Shown here: positions 37,520 to 46,032 of the stretch, piece after piece
Layout: each line of letters begins with the position of its first letter
Position numbering within the stretch: position 1 is the stretch's first letter
Origin: Cyclobacteriaceae bacterium
GTDB lineage: Bacteria > Bacteroidota > Bacteroidia > Cytophagales > Cyclobacteriaceae
NCBI GenBank assembly: GCA_027533395.1
Contig: JAPZUF010000009.1
Span: 62,001-126,000, forward strand
Length of the DNA stretch: 64,000 bases
Reading direction: 5' to 3'
Program-made: the position numbers and the translations under genes
The notes under the pieces: model-generated
Databases searched by the model: none
What the model was told of the DNA's origin: nothing
What the model saw: only the letters and a program-made list of their open reading frames with translations

Positions 37520-38338
37520 ATGGAAAGGAACTTAGGACTTTTTATTGGATTTTTTTATTCTCTTTTTCTAATGGCTTGTACCAGCGATTCACTAGAAGAT
37601 AATGCCTTTGATTGCAGTCAAACTGATTTATCTATAAGTTTAACCAATAGTTCAGCTGTTTCTTCCTGCGCAGTTAATGATGGTGCCATTAGTGTTCAGG
37701 CTACTGGAGGACAATCACCTTATACTTTCAGTATCAATGGAGGAGGCTTTCAAAGTAATGCTAGCTTTAACAATTTGGGAGCCGGCACATATACCATTGA
37801 AGTTAAAGATGCAAATGGTTGCATTAAAACACTCAGTCCTTCAGCTACAATTGCCAATCCATCAACTGATTTAAATGCAACTATTGAAAAAACAGCTGAT
37901 AATGTTTGTGTAGGTGGAAACGGAAGTTTCACTATCAACGCTACAGGAGGAACGCCACCATATAGCTATAAAATAGGCTCTGGATTGTTTACTGAAAACA
38001 ATGTTTTTCAATTGTTGGAAAATGGTAATTATACCCTCGTTATTAAAGATGCAGAGAATTGTCAGGTTTCTTTTAATCAAAGTATTGAGCGTGCAGCCAC
38101 TGGATTATCTTATACCAATGAGATTAAAAACATAATTAACGCAAGTTGTAATTTATCGCAATGTCATGGTGGAGGAAGGCAGCCTAATTTAACTACTTAT
38201 GCCAACGTAAATACCAACAAAACAACTATTAAGAGTGTTCTACTTAATAATAGTATGCCAAATTCTCCAGGTACTATTACTTCTGAAAACAGACAAAAAA
38301 TTATTTGCTGGATTGATGATGGTGCGCCTAATAACTAA
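37520..38338 (+). CDS. Lipoprotein with two SprB-type repeats and a CX4CH haem-like module (copy 1)
   Basis: The 272-residue protein has a lipobox ending at Cys20 (FLMAC). Two SprB-like repeats follow at ~30-110 and ~115-190, with GGQSPYTFSINGG, AGTYTIEVKDANGC and GGTPPYSYKIGSG. A C-terminal ~75-residue module has IINASCNLSQCHGG, NNSMP and a closing ICWIDDGAPNN. The CX4CH site resembles the widened c-type haem motif of PSCyt1-like modules in Bacteroidota lipoproteins. Haem binding is inferred. A diverged paralog lies 592 bp downstream. Confidence 0.8.
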   Translation: MERNLGLFIGFFYSLFLMACTSDSLEDNAFDCSQTDLSISLTNSSAVSSCAVNDGAISVQATGGQSPYTFSINGGGFQSNASFNNLGAGTYTIEVKDANGCIKTLSPSATIANPSTDLNATIEKTADNVCVGGNGSFTINATGGTPPYSYKIGSGLFTENNVFQLLENGNYTLVIKDAENCQVSFNQSIERAATGLSYTNEIKNIINASCNLSQCHGGGRQPNLTTYANVNTNKTTIKSVLLNNSMPNSPGTITSENRQKIICWIDDGAPNN

Positions 38339-38362
38339 ATGCTTTGACGCATCTTTAAATTA
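38339..38362 (-). pseudogene. Remnant of the 3' end of the coiled-coil gene (duplication scar)
   Basis: Read on the minus strand, the bases just past the copy-1 lipoprotein stop encode the end of a protein, LKMRQSI followed by a stop. The intact coiled-coil gene at 39752-40345 ends LEMRQSF after copy 2. The similarity stops after about 24 bp, so this is a truncated copy of the neighbour's tail. Confidence 0.6.
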
Positions 38363-38660
38363 AAATATCAGTCGACAAATTCCTCTGGCAAAAATCTTAA
38401 CGATGAAACAATTGTATTGCATCAACAATTCATTTTTGTTTTGAGAAAGATATTAGTTAATCAAAAACATTTTTGAATTGATTGCATCATTTTAGCATTA
38501 AAAATTTTATACTCTGAGAACAGTAACTCAATCGATAAAGTGAAACAATCACTTCTTACTCTGAAGGTTATTACAGTTTTAATTCAATCAACTGTAAGTC
38601 ATTTTAAAATATCTGAGTATCCGCATCAGGTCTTAAATCAAAAATCACCATGTAAAATGA

Positions 38661-38742
38661 ACCTCACCCCCTGCCTACAGGCAGGCAGGCTTCCCCTCTC
38701 TATTTGGAGAGGGGTGACCGAAGCATAAGGTCGGGGTGAGGT
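38661..38742. repeat. REP-like palindromic intergenic element
   Basis: Outer arms ACCTCACCCC and GGGGTGAGGT enclose a second hairpin, CCCCTCTC-TATTTG-GAGAGGGG (38693-38714), and a small palindrome CTGCCT-AC-AGGCAG. This GC-rich pattern contrasts with the AT-rich surroundings. It looks like a type of dispersed intergenic repeat I associate with Bacteroidota genomes. No transposase gene is nearby. Confidence 0.7.
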
Positions 38743-38930
38743 TTTCTTAGGACATCAAGAGGAAACTCAGTTTAAATTAAATCTTTCAGATTGATTGTTT
38801 TTGTTACCATTAAAACTTTGTGTATCTGTTCAAGTATTTTGATTCGCTCAAAAAATACAATCATAATCCCGAATAAAATTCTGCAAATCTGAATTATTTA
38901 AATCGCTTTCTTAATCTTAAATAATTCAAC

Positions 38931-39755
38931 ATGATGAAAACCATTTTTCAATTCTGTTTTGTTGTATTGTCGCTAATACTAATTCAATCCTGTAGTAGTG
39001 ACTCTGTAGAACAACCATTTGATTGCAATCAAGGCAATCTCTCAATTTCATTAAGCACAACAAATAATGTAACTTCTTGTTCAGATAACAATGGATCTAT
39101 TTCTGTACAAGCAACAGGTGGAACTGCACCTTATTTATTCAGAATAAATGGTGGGAATTTTTCAAGCAACTCTTCTTTTAACAACCTTTCAGCCGGCACG
39201 TACACAGTAGAAGTGAAGGATGCTAATGGTTGCTTAAAAGTTTTAAATTCTTCCCCATCTATAACTAATATTGTAAGTTCATTATCAGTCTCTGAAGTTC
39301 AAAAAACCTCTGATACAAATTGTTCAACTGGTAACGGCACGTTAACTGTAACAGCCGCTGGAGGAACAACTCCTTACACTTATAAAATTGGAAATGGGGC
39401 TTTTGGTGTTAGTAATGTTTTTAATGGTCTTGAAACAGGAAATTATACCATAACAGTTAAAGATGCAGGAAACTGTGAAGTAACTAGCAACCAAACAATA
39501 GAAAGAGGAACTACAGGTGTTTCATATATAAACGAAATAAGAAACATTATCATTGCAAGTTGCAATTTACCACAATGCCATAGCGGTTCTAATGGACTAC
39601 CTGCGTTTACTTCATACGCAGATGTTGAAATACGAAAAAATACAATAAAAACAAGACTTTTAAATAATTCAATGCCAATAGCACCGGGTACTATTTCAGC
39701 AGAAAACAGACAAAAAATTATTTGTTGGATTGATGATGGTGCGCCTAATAACTAA
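38931..39755 (+). CDS. Lipoprotein with two SprB-type repeats and a CX4CH haem-like module (copy 2)
   Basis: The 274-residue paralog of the upstream lipoprotein has a lipobox ending at Cys21 (LIQSC). Two SprB-like repeats follow (GGTAPYLFRINGG, AGTYTVEVKDANGC, GGTTPYTYKIGNG), then a C-terminal module with IIIASCNLPQCHSG, NNSMP and ICWIDDGAPNN. The two proteins align end to end with clear divergence in the repeats. The last ~75 bp of the two genes are almost identical in DNA. Its stop overlaps the convergent coiled-coil gene by 4 bp. It is probably a cell-surface or periplasmic haem-like protein. Confidence 0.8.
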   Translation: MMKTIFQFCFVVLSLILIQSCSSDSVEQPFDCNQGNLSISLSTTNNVTSCSDNNGSISVQATGGTAPYLFRINGGNFSSNSSFNNLSAGTYTVEVKDANGCLKVLNSSPSITNIVSSLSVSEVQKTSDTNCSTGNGTLTVTAAGGTTPYTYKIGNGAFGVSNVFNGLETGNYTITVKDAGNCEVTSNQTIERGTTGVSYINEIRNIIIASCNLPQCHSGSNGLPAFTSYADVEIRKNTIKTRLLNNSMPIAPGTISAENRQKIICWIDDGAPNN

Positions 39756-40345
39756 AAGCTTTGACGCATCTCTAATTTAAGTTGTTCCAGTTTGTTGCGT
39801 TCATTTTGCAACTCTCTGGACAACTTCATTTGCTTTTCTAATGATCGCTGTTTCAAGTTTTCGTATTCACTACTTACTCCTAATAATTCTTGCTTTTTAT
39901 GGCTAAGTTTAACAGCTAATACTTGATTACGAATTACAAAAAATGATACTGCTGCTATTGCAGCGCTTATCATTATCCCACAAAAAATCAACCAAGTGTT
40001 TTTATGTACATCAAAGCCTGCAAAACTAACATGAGTTTGAACAATTTCTTGATTTTTTAAATTGGCTTTTGTTGCAGCTAAATCGTTTTGAAACAATTCC
40101 AATTGTTTTTTAAGTTGAAGATTTTCCTCTTGCAGTTTCTTTATAGATTCATTTTGAGAGGATAAGAAATGATCAATTTCATTTGTCCAACTGTTAAGCA
40201 ATTGCATCTTAATCACTTTGTAGTCTTTGTATGTTTGACTCGTTTGTTGTATCGTTTTAAACTTTTGTAGAAGGTTTTGTGTTGAATCTGCTTTGGATAT
40301 AGTAATAACTGCTGCTAAAAATAAAAGGGAGATGATATGTTTCAT
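39752..40345 (-). CDS. Exported coiled-coil protein with one internal membrane helix
   Basis: The 197-residue protein has a signal-like N-terminus (MKHIISLLFLAAVITISKA). A helical heptad-rich part covers ~55-100 (ESIKKLQEENLQLKKQLELF), a transmembrane helix is near 115-137 (WLIFCGIMISAAIAAVSFFVI), and a second coiled coil makes up the C-terminal ~55 residues (KQMKLSRELQNERNKLEQLK). I recognise no family. A truncated copy of its 3' end lies after the first lipoprotein, so it was once part of a duplicated unit. Confidence 0.65.
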   Translation of the reverse strand: MKHIISLLFLAAVITISKADSTQNLLQKFKTIQQTSQTYKDYKVIKMQLLNSWTNEIDHFLSSQNESIKKLQEENLQLKKQLELFQNDLAATKANLKNQEIVQTHVSFAGFDVHKNTWLIFCGIMISAAIAAVSFFVIRNQVLAVKLSHKKQELLGVSSEYENLKQRSLEKQMKLSRELQNERNKLEQLKLEMRQSF

Positions 40346-40483
40346 AACAAGCTTTTAGATTGTATACGCTTGTTAAGAGTAAAATCTTAAGGTTCAGAAA
40401 AGTTTCCGATTAAGCTAAATCTAGTAACGATGAATCTACAATTTGGAAGTTGATTAGCAGTTACCAAGAAAAGATATCATCCT

Positions 40484-42919
40484 TTACTTAAAGCTATTTT
40501 TAATAGTAACATAATCAAGAAAATAAGTAATGCGCAATGAAACACTATTAATGTGTGGTTCTCGAACGGCATCGCTTAAATTAATAAAGTAAGGTACTTC
40601 CGTATTATTAGTAAAATTTTGGATGGCGTCTTTCCAGACGAAGTTCACAAAGGAACCTGGTGCTATTTGCCAGAAGTAAACCAAGTCCAGATTAAGTGCA
40701 TTAAAATTTGTATCGAAACGTTTGGGTTGACCAGTTTCCGGATGTGTATCATCAAAACTGATTTGGGTTAAATCACCATTAGCTTCTAACTCAAAATATT
40801 TTTCATAGCGTATAGTTGTCCAATTATGGCGGATGCGCAAACGTAAACCCATATTACGGTTAAATGTAACGTTAAAGCCATAAATGTTAGTAGTGTTTTG
40901 CATAGTACGTAAACCAAACATGATGAAATCCATTTTAGGTTGGTCGTTTACATAACCACGGCTATCGCCAACTTCATAATTTACTTCCACGTCCGTAGAA
41001 ACCTTATTGTTGATTCTCCAGCGAAGGTATGTGCCCCACCATCTGAAGGTCTGTTCCCATGAAGGTCTCCGCCAACGTCCTGTATATGCATTACCTGCCA
41101 ATGCTTTTCTATTGTCACTTTCCACAAAAATATTGGCATTAAAACTTTCGGGTTGCCTGAAGTAACGACCATTTACTCGTGGTTCAAAATAATCATAACC
41201 GCGTACTGGATTAACGCCAACGTTGAAACCTACACCCCAAAAGTTTTTGAATTGTGTATAGTGATTCAAATTAGTTTGTAGAGATGCATAAGTTCTTGGC
41301 GAATATAAATATTGATTGCTTACACGTAAGCCTGTGCTGCTATTATTGATAACTCCAATTGGCTTGAGGATATTATACTGTAAAAAAACTCTGTGTGTAA
41401 TTTCATTGGGGGCTAGGAGAAAACCAAGGTCTCGAGGATTGTAGGTATCACTTTCAATATTCTGAGAAACACCATATTGCCATTTACCGGAAATTTTTGC
41501 TAAATCAATAATGTGTTTAAATCCTTCTTCTTTCTTGTAACCATTTTCTCTTGAGTTGAAAATTAAATTGTAAGCACCGAAAGTATATAATTGATATGTA
41601 TTGGTTTTATCACGCAAGGTTAAACTTAAGCCGGAAACATTGGCATCTTTGCCTCCGCTACCTCTTGTAACATTGGTATTAGTAAAGTTAATGTTAGAAT
41701 TATTTTTTAAGTTTTGGTCGATTACAAAAACATTAAAGTTGGTAAGCGGATCTACTCTTACTTTTCTTGTTTCTCCATTTTCTTTATTTCGAATAATGGC
41801 ATGTGTTTCTTTTGAAATAGCATTAAATAAACCAACACCGAAACCATTTTTATCTCTACCTGAAAGTTTTGTAGCATTTAATAGATTGGCAGCAGTTGGT
41901 GATTCAATTACTTCTTCCGTTTCTTCATTATATTTTACTGAGCGAAAAGATTGACCAACCCTTCGTGAATAAAACAAACCGCTTTTATTGAACAAATCTG
42001 TTCCTTCAGTGAAGAATTGTCGGTTCTCATTAAACTGTACTTCAAATGGTGAAATATTGTACACGATGTTATCCGATTGCACTTGGCTAAAATCAGGAAT
42101 TAAAGTCATGTCAAGCGTATAACTCTCGTTGAGTCCGTATTTTAGATCAAGACCACCAGCCCATGAAAATTCACCTTTGTTGGAGTAACCATCGTGGTTA
42201 AAAATACCGGTTACATAAGGAGAAAGCGATAATCGCAAGGGAGGTTTGATATCGGTTATACCCTGCAAGGTCCCTTGTTGATTGACGATGCCATCAATAC
42301 CATTATCTACATGATTCCAATACGATTCTTCTTGTTTACGCTTTACATTTCGGTAAAAATTCACGCCCCAATTTTGTTCTTTTTGATTGGGGAATCGAAT
42401 AGCAAAATAGGGTATCATCATTTCAACTGTCCAGCCGTTTTCATCTATTTTGATGGCGCTATTCCAAACTGCATCCCAACTTTGATCGAATTCACCTACA
42501 GTTAAAAAATAATCGCCTTGCACACCGGCCGCACTTACAAAAAAAGAAAAAGCGTTAATCCCACTTTGATAAGGATCAATCATAAATCCAAACCAATCTG
42601 TGTTTCTGTTGAAATCATCACGCTGACCAAACTCTTTTTGTATCAGATGAGGTTCAGGGTCATATAAACGTGCAGCAACATAAACTGCCTGATCTGTGTA
42701 AATAACTTGTACTTGAGTTTGAAAAGCAGATGGCGCACCGTTATTGGGTGCAAATTGGGTGAAATACATTTTTGATGCTTGCTGATTCCAAACCGGATCA
42801 GACAAATTGCCATCAATTTTTGGGCTATTCTCAACTCTGTTTGCTTGAAAAGACCGCTTTTCTTTTTCTTTTGCTTGAAGTATGAAGGGGAGTAAAAAGA
42901 TAAAGATGGTTAGTCGCAT
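40484..42919 (-). CDS. DUF5916 outer-membrane protein with CBM9-like N-terminal domain
   Basis: The 811-residue protein has a signal peptide (MRLTIFIFLLPFILQAKE). A CBM9-like carbohydrate-binding sandwich follows at ~20-225 (PKIDGNLSDPVWNQQ, VYVAARLYDPEP, WFGFMIDPYQSGINAFSF, GWTVEMMIPYFAIRF). After it comes a long beta-strand-rich DUF5916 region with aromatic strand ends, which fits a C-terminal outer-membrane barrel. The ATG at 42919 is preferred because it begins the signal peptide; an ATG 15 codons upstream is also in frame. The substrate is unknown and it stands alone. Confidence 0.88.
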   Translation of the reverse strand: MRLTIFIFLLPFILQAKEKEKRSFQANRVENSPKIDGNLSDPVWNQQASKMYFTQFAPNNGAPSAFQTQVQVIYTDQAVYVAARLYDPEPHLIQKEFGQRDDFNRNTDWFGFMIDPYQSGINAFSFFVSAAGVQGDYFLTVGEFDQSWDAVWNSAIKIDENGWTVEMMIPYFAIRFPNQKEQNWGVNFYRNVKRKQEESYWNHVDNGIDGIVNQQGTLQGITDIKPPLRLSLSPYVTGIFNHDGYSNKGEFSWAGGLDLKYGLNESYTLDMTLIPDFSQVQSDNIVYNISPFEVQFNENRQFFTEGTDLFNKSGLFYSRRVGQSFRSVKYNEETEEVIESPTAANLLNATKLSGRDKNGFGVGLFNAISKETHAIIRNKENGETRKVRVDPLTNFNVFVIDQNLKNNSNINFTNTNVTRGSGGKDANVSGLSLTLRDKTNTYQLYTFGAYNLIFNSRENGYKKEEGFKHIIDLAKISGKWQYGVSQNIESDTYNPRDLGFLLAPNEITHRVFLQYNILKPIGVINNSSTGLRVSNQYLYSPRTYASLQTNLNHYTQFKNFWGVGFNVGVNPVRGYDYFEPRVNGRYFRQPESFNANIFVESDNRKALAGNAYTGRWRRPSWEQTFRWWGTYLRWRINNKVSTDVEVNYEVGDSRGYVNDQPKMDFIMFGLRTMQNTTNIYGFNVTFNRNMGLRLRIRHNWTTIRYEKYFELEANGDLTQISFDDTHPETGQPKRFDTNFNALNLDLVYFWQIAPGSFVNFVWKDAIQNFTNNTEVPYFINLSDAVREPHINSVSLRITYFLDYVTIKNSFK

Positions 42920-43023
42920 GTATAGGTTTTGCTTATTAACTGCAAAACGCTGCGCAAGTTGCATCTTTCATCATAAATTTTGTTAACTAGCTTTAAACTA
43001 AACTTACATATAAACTTTTTTCC

Positions 43024-43533
43024 ATGAGTGGCATTAGGATAGGACTGTTATCAGATACGCATGGTTATATCGATGAACCCATCATAAAATTATTAAAGGA
43101 ATGTGATGAGGTATGGCATGCTGGTGATATCGGAGAAAATGAAGTTTATCAACAGCTTCAACAATTTACGAACCTCAGGATTGTGTTTGGTAACATTGAT
43201 TCTATCTCTATTCAAAAAAGTATATTGGAAGATGAAATTTTCTATGTTGAGGGTTTCAAAGTTTTGATGACGCACATTGCGGGTAATCCTCCAAAATTTA
43301 ATAAACGTGTTAAAGACTTATTGGCAAAGGAGAAACCCAATATCTTAGTTTGTGGTCATTCTCATATTTTAAAATTCGGTTGGGACAAGGAACAGCAACT
43401 GTGGTTCATGAATCCTGGGGCTGCTGGTAAACATGGTTTTCATCAGATGAGAACTATGTTGCGATTTACATTACAAAATGGCAAAATTGAAAATGCAGAA
43501 GTAATTGAATTAGGTAAGCGTGGAGTAATCTAG
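43024..43533 (+). CDS. YfcE-type metallophosphoesterase
   Basis: The 169-residue cytoplasmic enzyme shows the calcineurin-like metal motifs in order: LLSDTHGY (D-x-H), HAGDIGE (GD), FGNIDS (GN[HD]-like), THIAGNP and CGHSHILKFG (GHSH). Length and motif order fit the YfcE/MJ0936 group of small phosphodiesterases. The substrate is not evident. It ends directly against the convergent TPR gene with no gap. Confidence 0.92.
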   Translation: MSGIRIGLLSDTHGYIDEPIIKLLKECDEVWHAGDIGENEVYQQLQQFTNLRIVFGNIDSISIQKSILEDEIFYVEGFKVLMTHIAGNPPKFNKRVKDLLAKEKPNILVCGHSHILKFGWDKEQQLWFMNPGAAGKHGFHQMRTMLRFTLQNGKIENAEVIELGKRGVI

Positions 43534-44559
43534 CTATTTCTTTAACTCAGCTGCTTTTTTTCTATACTCCTCTCCTTCTGCTCCGGGTAATATTTCACCT
43601 AATCTAACATATACATCAGCGTTATCAGGATTGTAATAAACAGCTTCTTTGTATAGCTCAATTGCTTTGTTGGTTTGATTGCGGGTGTCATATAAGTATC
43701 CTAACACATGACATAGCCAACCATTCTTATAATCTGCCTGATAAGCTTTTTCATACCATGTGAAACTATTATTGAAATCTTTTTGATCATAGTAAGCATC
43801 TCCCAATAGTTGCAATGCCTGCCCATTATTGGGTTCATCTTTGGTTAATGAAATAAGTCTGCTTATTGCTTCACTATAATTTTTCTGGCTATAGTGCCAC
43901 CAAGCCATGTTATATCTGCCCGCACTAAAACGCGCATCTATGGAAACAGATTTTTGATAATAAATTAAGGCAGAATCAATTTCGTTGTTTGCGTATTTTA
44001 AATTGCCCAGGCCTAACCATACACCTGGATAGTTGGGGTTTTTCTCTTTTGCTTTTGAATAATAATAGCTGGCTGAGTCATAATCAGAATAGGTATAACT
44101 GTTGTCTCCTTTTACCACTAATTCCTCGGCACTTAAATTTTCAAATGCTTCCTCACTATCATCTCCGCTAATAATGGCAAAACCAAAAACAAATACTATA
44201 ATTCCTATGACAATGTAACCAATTGAGGATAAGATTTTCTTTACAACATCTTGAATTTCTATCGGTTTAACCTTTTTAAAATTCTGTTTTTGCTGTTTAG
44301 ATTGATTTCCATCTTTAGTTGTTTGCTTTATGCTTACCTCTTTGAGCAACTCTTCCAAACTAACTTCTTCCTCTTGTTCAGGTTCAATTGTATTATTAAT
44401 CCAATTAGAATTTACTTTCCAATGCAAAACAAAAGCAGAGCAAGCTAATCCGAAAGTTAACCATGCGAGGGCGACATCAATGCTCCAAATCAAAGCGAAA
44501 ATGAAAGCAAAACCAATTCCTATAAAGAGGAAAACCGAATGCTTTTTTTGCTGAACCAT
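43534..44559 (-). CDS. Membrane-anchored TPR-repeat protein
   Basis: The 341-residue protein starts with two hydrophobic segments (~10-27 and ~28-46), followed by a Glu/Lys-rich linker and a further membrane helix near 115-132 (IGYIVIGIIVFVFGFAIISG). About five TPR units cover ~145-335 (YDSASYYYSKAKEKNPNYPGVW, IDSALIYYQKSVSIDARFSAG and so on). It is likely a scaffold on the periplasmic side of the inner membrane. No specific partner is visible. Confidence 0.75.
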   Translation of the reverse strand: MVQQKKHSVFLFIGIGFAFIFALIWSIDVALAWLTFGLACSAFVLHWKVNSNWINNTIEPEQEEEVSLEELLKEVSIKQTTKDGNQSKQQKQNFKKVKPIEIQDVVKKILSSIGYIVIGIIVFVFGFAIISGDDSEEAFENLSAEELVVKGDNSYTYSDYDSASYYYSKAKEKNPNYPGVWLGLGNLKYANNEIDSALIYYQKSVSIDARFSAGRYNMAWWHYSQKNYSEAISRLISLTKDEPNNGQALQLLGDAYYDQKDFNNSFTWYEKAYQADYKNGWLCHVLGYLYDTRNQTNKAIELYKEAVYYNPDNADVYVRLGEILPGAEGEEYRKKAAELKK

Positions 44560-44589
44560 AATCTAATTTATTGATTTAATTTCTGCTTA

Positions 44590-44621
44590 TAAAATAAAAA
44601 GGCCTGCTGTTTAGGGCAGGC
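44590..44621 (-). terminator. Terminator of the OmpA-family gene
   Basis: GCCTGC (44602-44607) pairs with GCAGGC (44616-44621) around an 8-nt loop. On the minus strand it is followed by CTTTTTATTTTAT. It lies 38 nt past the stop of the OmpA-family gene. Confidence 0.7.
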
Positions 44622-44659
44622 ACTTTTCAGAGGGTCCTTACATTTCTGTAAAGACAGGA

Positions 44660-45934
44660 TTAATCAGCCAGCACTTCCACTTCTACGCGAACGTTTTTCT
44701 TAGCATTCGCTCCGTGTTTATCATATAAAGGTTTTTTACCTCCATATCCTTTTACTTCGATACGATCGGAAGCAATTCCTTTAGATTCTAAATATTCCTT
44801 AATAATTTCTGCTCGCTCGAAACTCAATTGTTTAGCTGAGCCAACAGTTGAAACAGATTCTTTAGTTAAAGCAAAGAAGCTTTTGTCTGGTCCCATTTTA
44901 ATGATTTTACCATGGTAATTTCCGTTGGTATGGCCGCGTAACCTTACTTTCATAGTCGGGCTTTCGGTCATCATTTGTAGTAACACATTTATTTCGTACA
45001 AAGATTCTGGTAACATAACTGCCGCATCATTAAAGAAATACACATGCGATAATGTTTGAACATCTCCTTTTCTATACCGAACTAAATCGAATGTCATTAC
45101 AAAACTTAGACCCATACGTTGAAAGAAATAATTTACGGTATCGGCTTGAGGGTTTTTAAAGTTTACTTCATGTTGAAGTTTTCTATAGCCGAAAACATCA
45201 CAAATCATCAGCAGTTTTCCGCTCGTACTTTTTGGATCGGGAAGAGTTGTATACTCATTTCCTTTAACTGTTTTTAGCACTCTTCCTCTTTCTGCATCTA
45301 CAATAGTAACTTCTCCATCTACAATTCTATTATTGGAGGCATTGAATAAACTCAGAAAGATTTCTGAGTTGCCCAGTGTCATAGGAGTATATTGAATTAT
45401 TTTTTCTTCAGGTTGAACCTCTACAGCTTCTTCTACTTTTGTCTCTGTTACTACTTTTTGCTCTTCTTTTAAGTTTACTTCTGCTATAGGAGTTGTTTCC
45501 TTCTTTTGTTCTATTTTCTCTTCTTTTCTTTCTTCTTTAATCGGTGCATCTCCGGTTTTTGCTAACACTTCGGCTGTGATTACAGGTTTTGGAGGCTCTG
45601 CTGTTTGTCCTATAACACCTGGTACAACACGCACCCATGCAGCTTGAAACTCAGTTTCCTTTCTAAACTTGTACATGCTTTGTAAGGCATCTTTTAAGTT
45701 GTTTTGTTGATCTACGTAAACAAAGAACATATTCCTTGTTTTATTGAAACCATAATTTGCATTGTAATTTTTAGCTTTTAAAGTTTCAGTATAACGAGCA
45801 GCATAGTCGCCCCTTTGGTTATCGTAAGCAGCAACAACCAGGTAATAGCCGGCAGGAAGTTCGTTTGTTGTTTGGGCAGCCAGTTGGCTTAGGCAAGTGG
45901 CTACAAAGAAGATGATAAGGTAGAATTTCTTCAT
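44660..45934 (-). CDS. OmpA-family outer-membrane protein with SPOR-like N-terminal region
   Basis: The 424-residue protein has a signal peptide (MKKFYLIIFFVATCLSQLAAQ). A region resembling a SPOR fold follows (GYYLVVAAYDNQRGDYAARY, then NMFFVYVDQQNNLKDALQSMY). A low-complexity Lys/Glu/Val linker covers ~125-180, followed by a mid domain and a C-terminal OmpA-like peptidoglycan-binding domain (VRLRGHTNGNY, LSFERAEIIKEYLESKGI, RIEVKGYGGKKPL). The OmpA part should anchor the protein to peptidoglycan. The ATG at 45934 begins the signal peptide; a longer frame to 45970 is less likely. Confidence 0.85.
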   Translation of the reverse strand: MKKFYLIIFFVATCLSQLAAQTTNELPAGYYLVVAAYDNQRGDYAARYTETLKAKNYNANYGFNKTRNMFFVYVDQQNNLKDALQSMYKFRKETEFQAAWVRVVPGVIGQTAEPPKPVITAEVLAKTGDAPIKEERKEEKIEQKKETTPIAEVNLKEEQKVVTETKVEEAVEVQPEEKIIQYTPMTLGNSEIFLSLFNASNNRIVDGEVTIVDAERGRVLKTVKGNEYTTLPDPKSTSGKLLMICDVFGYRKLQHEVNFKNPQADTVNYFFQRMGLSFVMTFDLVRYRKGDVQTLSHVYFFNDAAVMLPESLYEINVLLQMMTESPTMKVRLRGHTNGNYHGKIIKMGPDKSFFALTKESVSTVGSAKQLSFERAEIIKEYLESKGIASDRIEVKGYGGKKPLYDKHGANAKKNVRVEVEVLAD

Positions 45935-46032
45935 GTAAGGTTTTCGGTAATTGCGACTAATTTCAAGCAATTTTTTACAAAAACCTATCTTGTTTTAATT
46001 TTTTTATTTTAAATCTCTATAAAATCAATGTA

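Larger units (their letters stand above)
38339..38930. other. 592-bp intergenic region between the two lipoprotein paralogs
   Basis: It holds the duplication scar at its left end and an REP-like palindromic element at 38661-38742. The rest is AT-rich with no open frame I would call a gene, no terminator with a T-run, and no TAnnTTTG box close to the next ATG. Confidence 0.6.

Noticed and set aside
38540-38728. 62-codon plus-strand open frame between the lipoprotein paralogs
   Set aside because: It runs into the REP-like element, and its product has no protein-like pattern.
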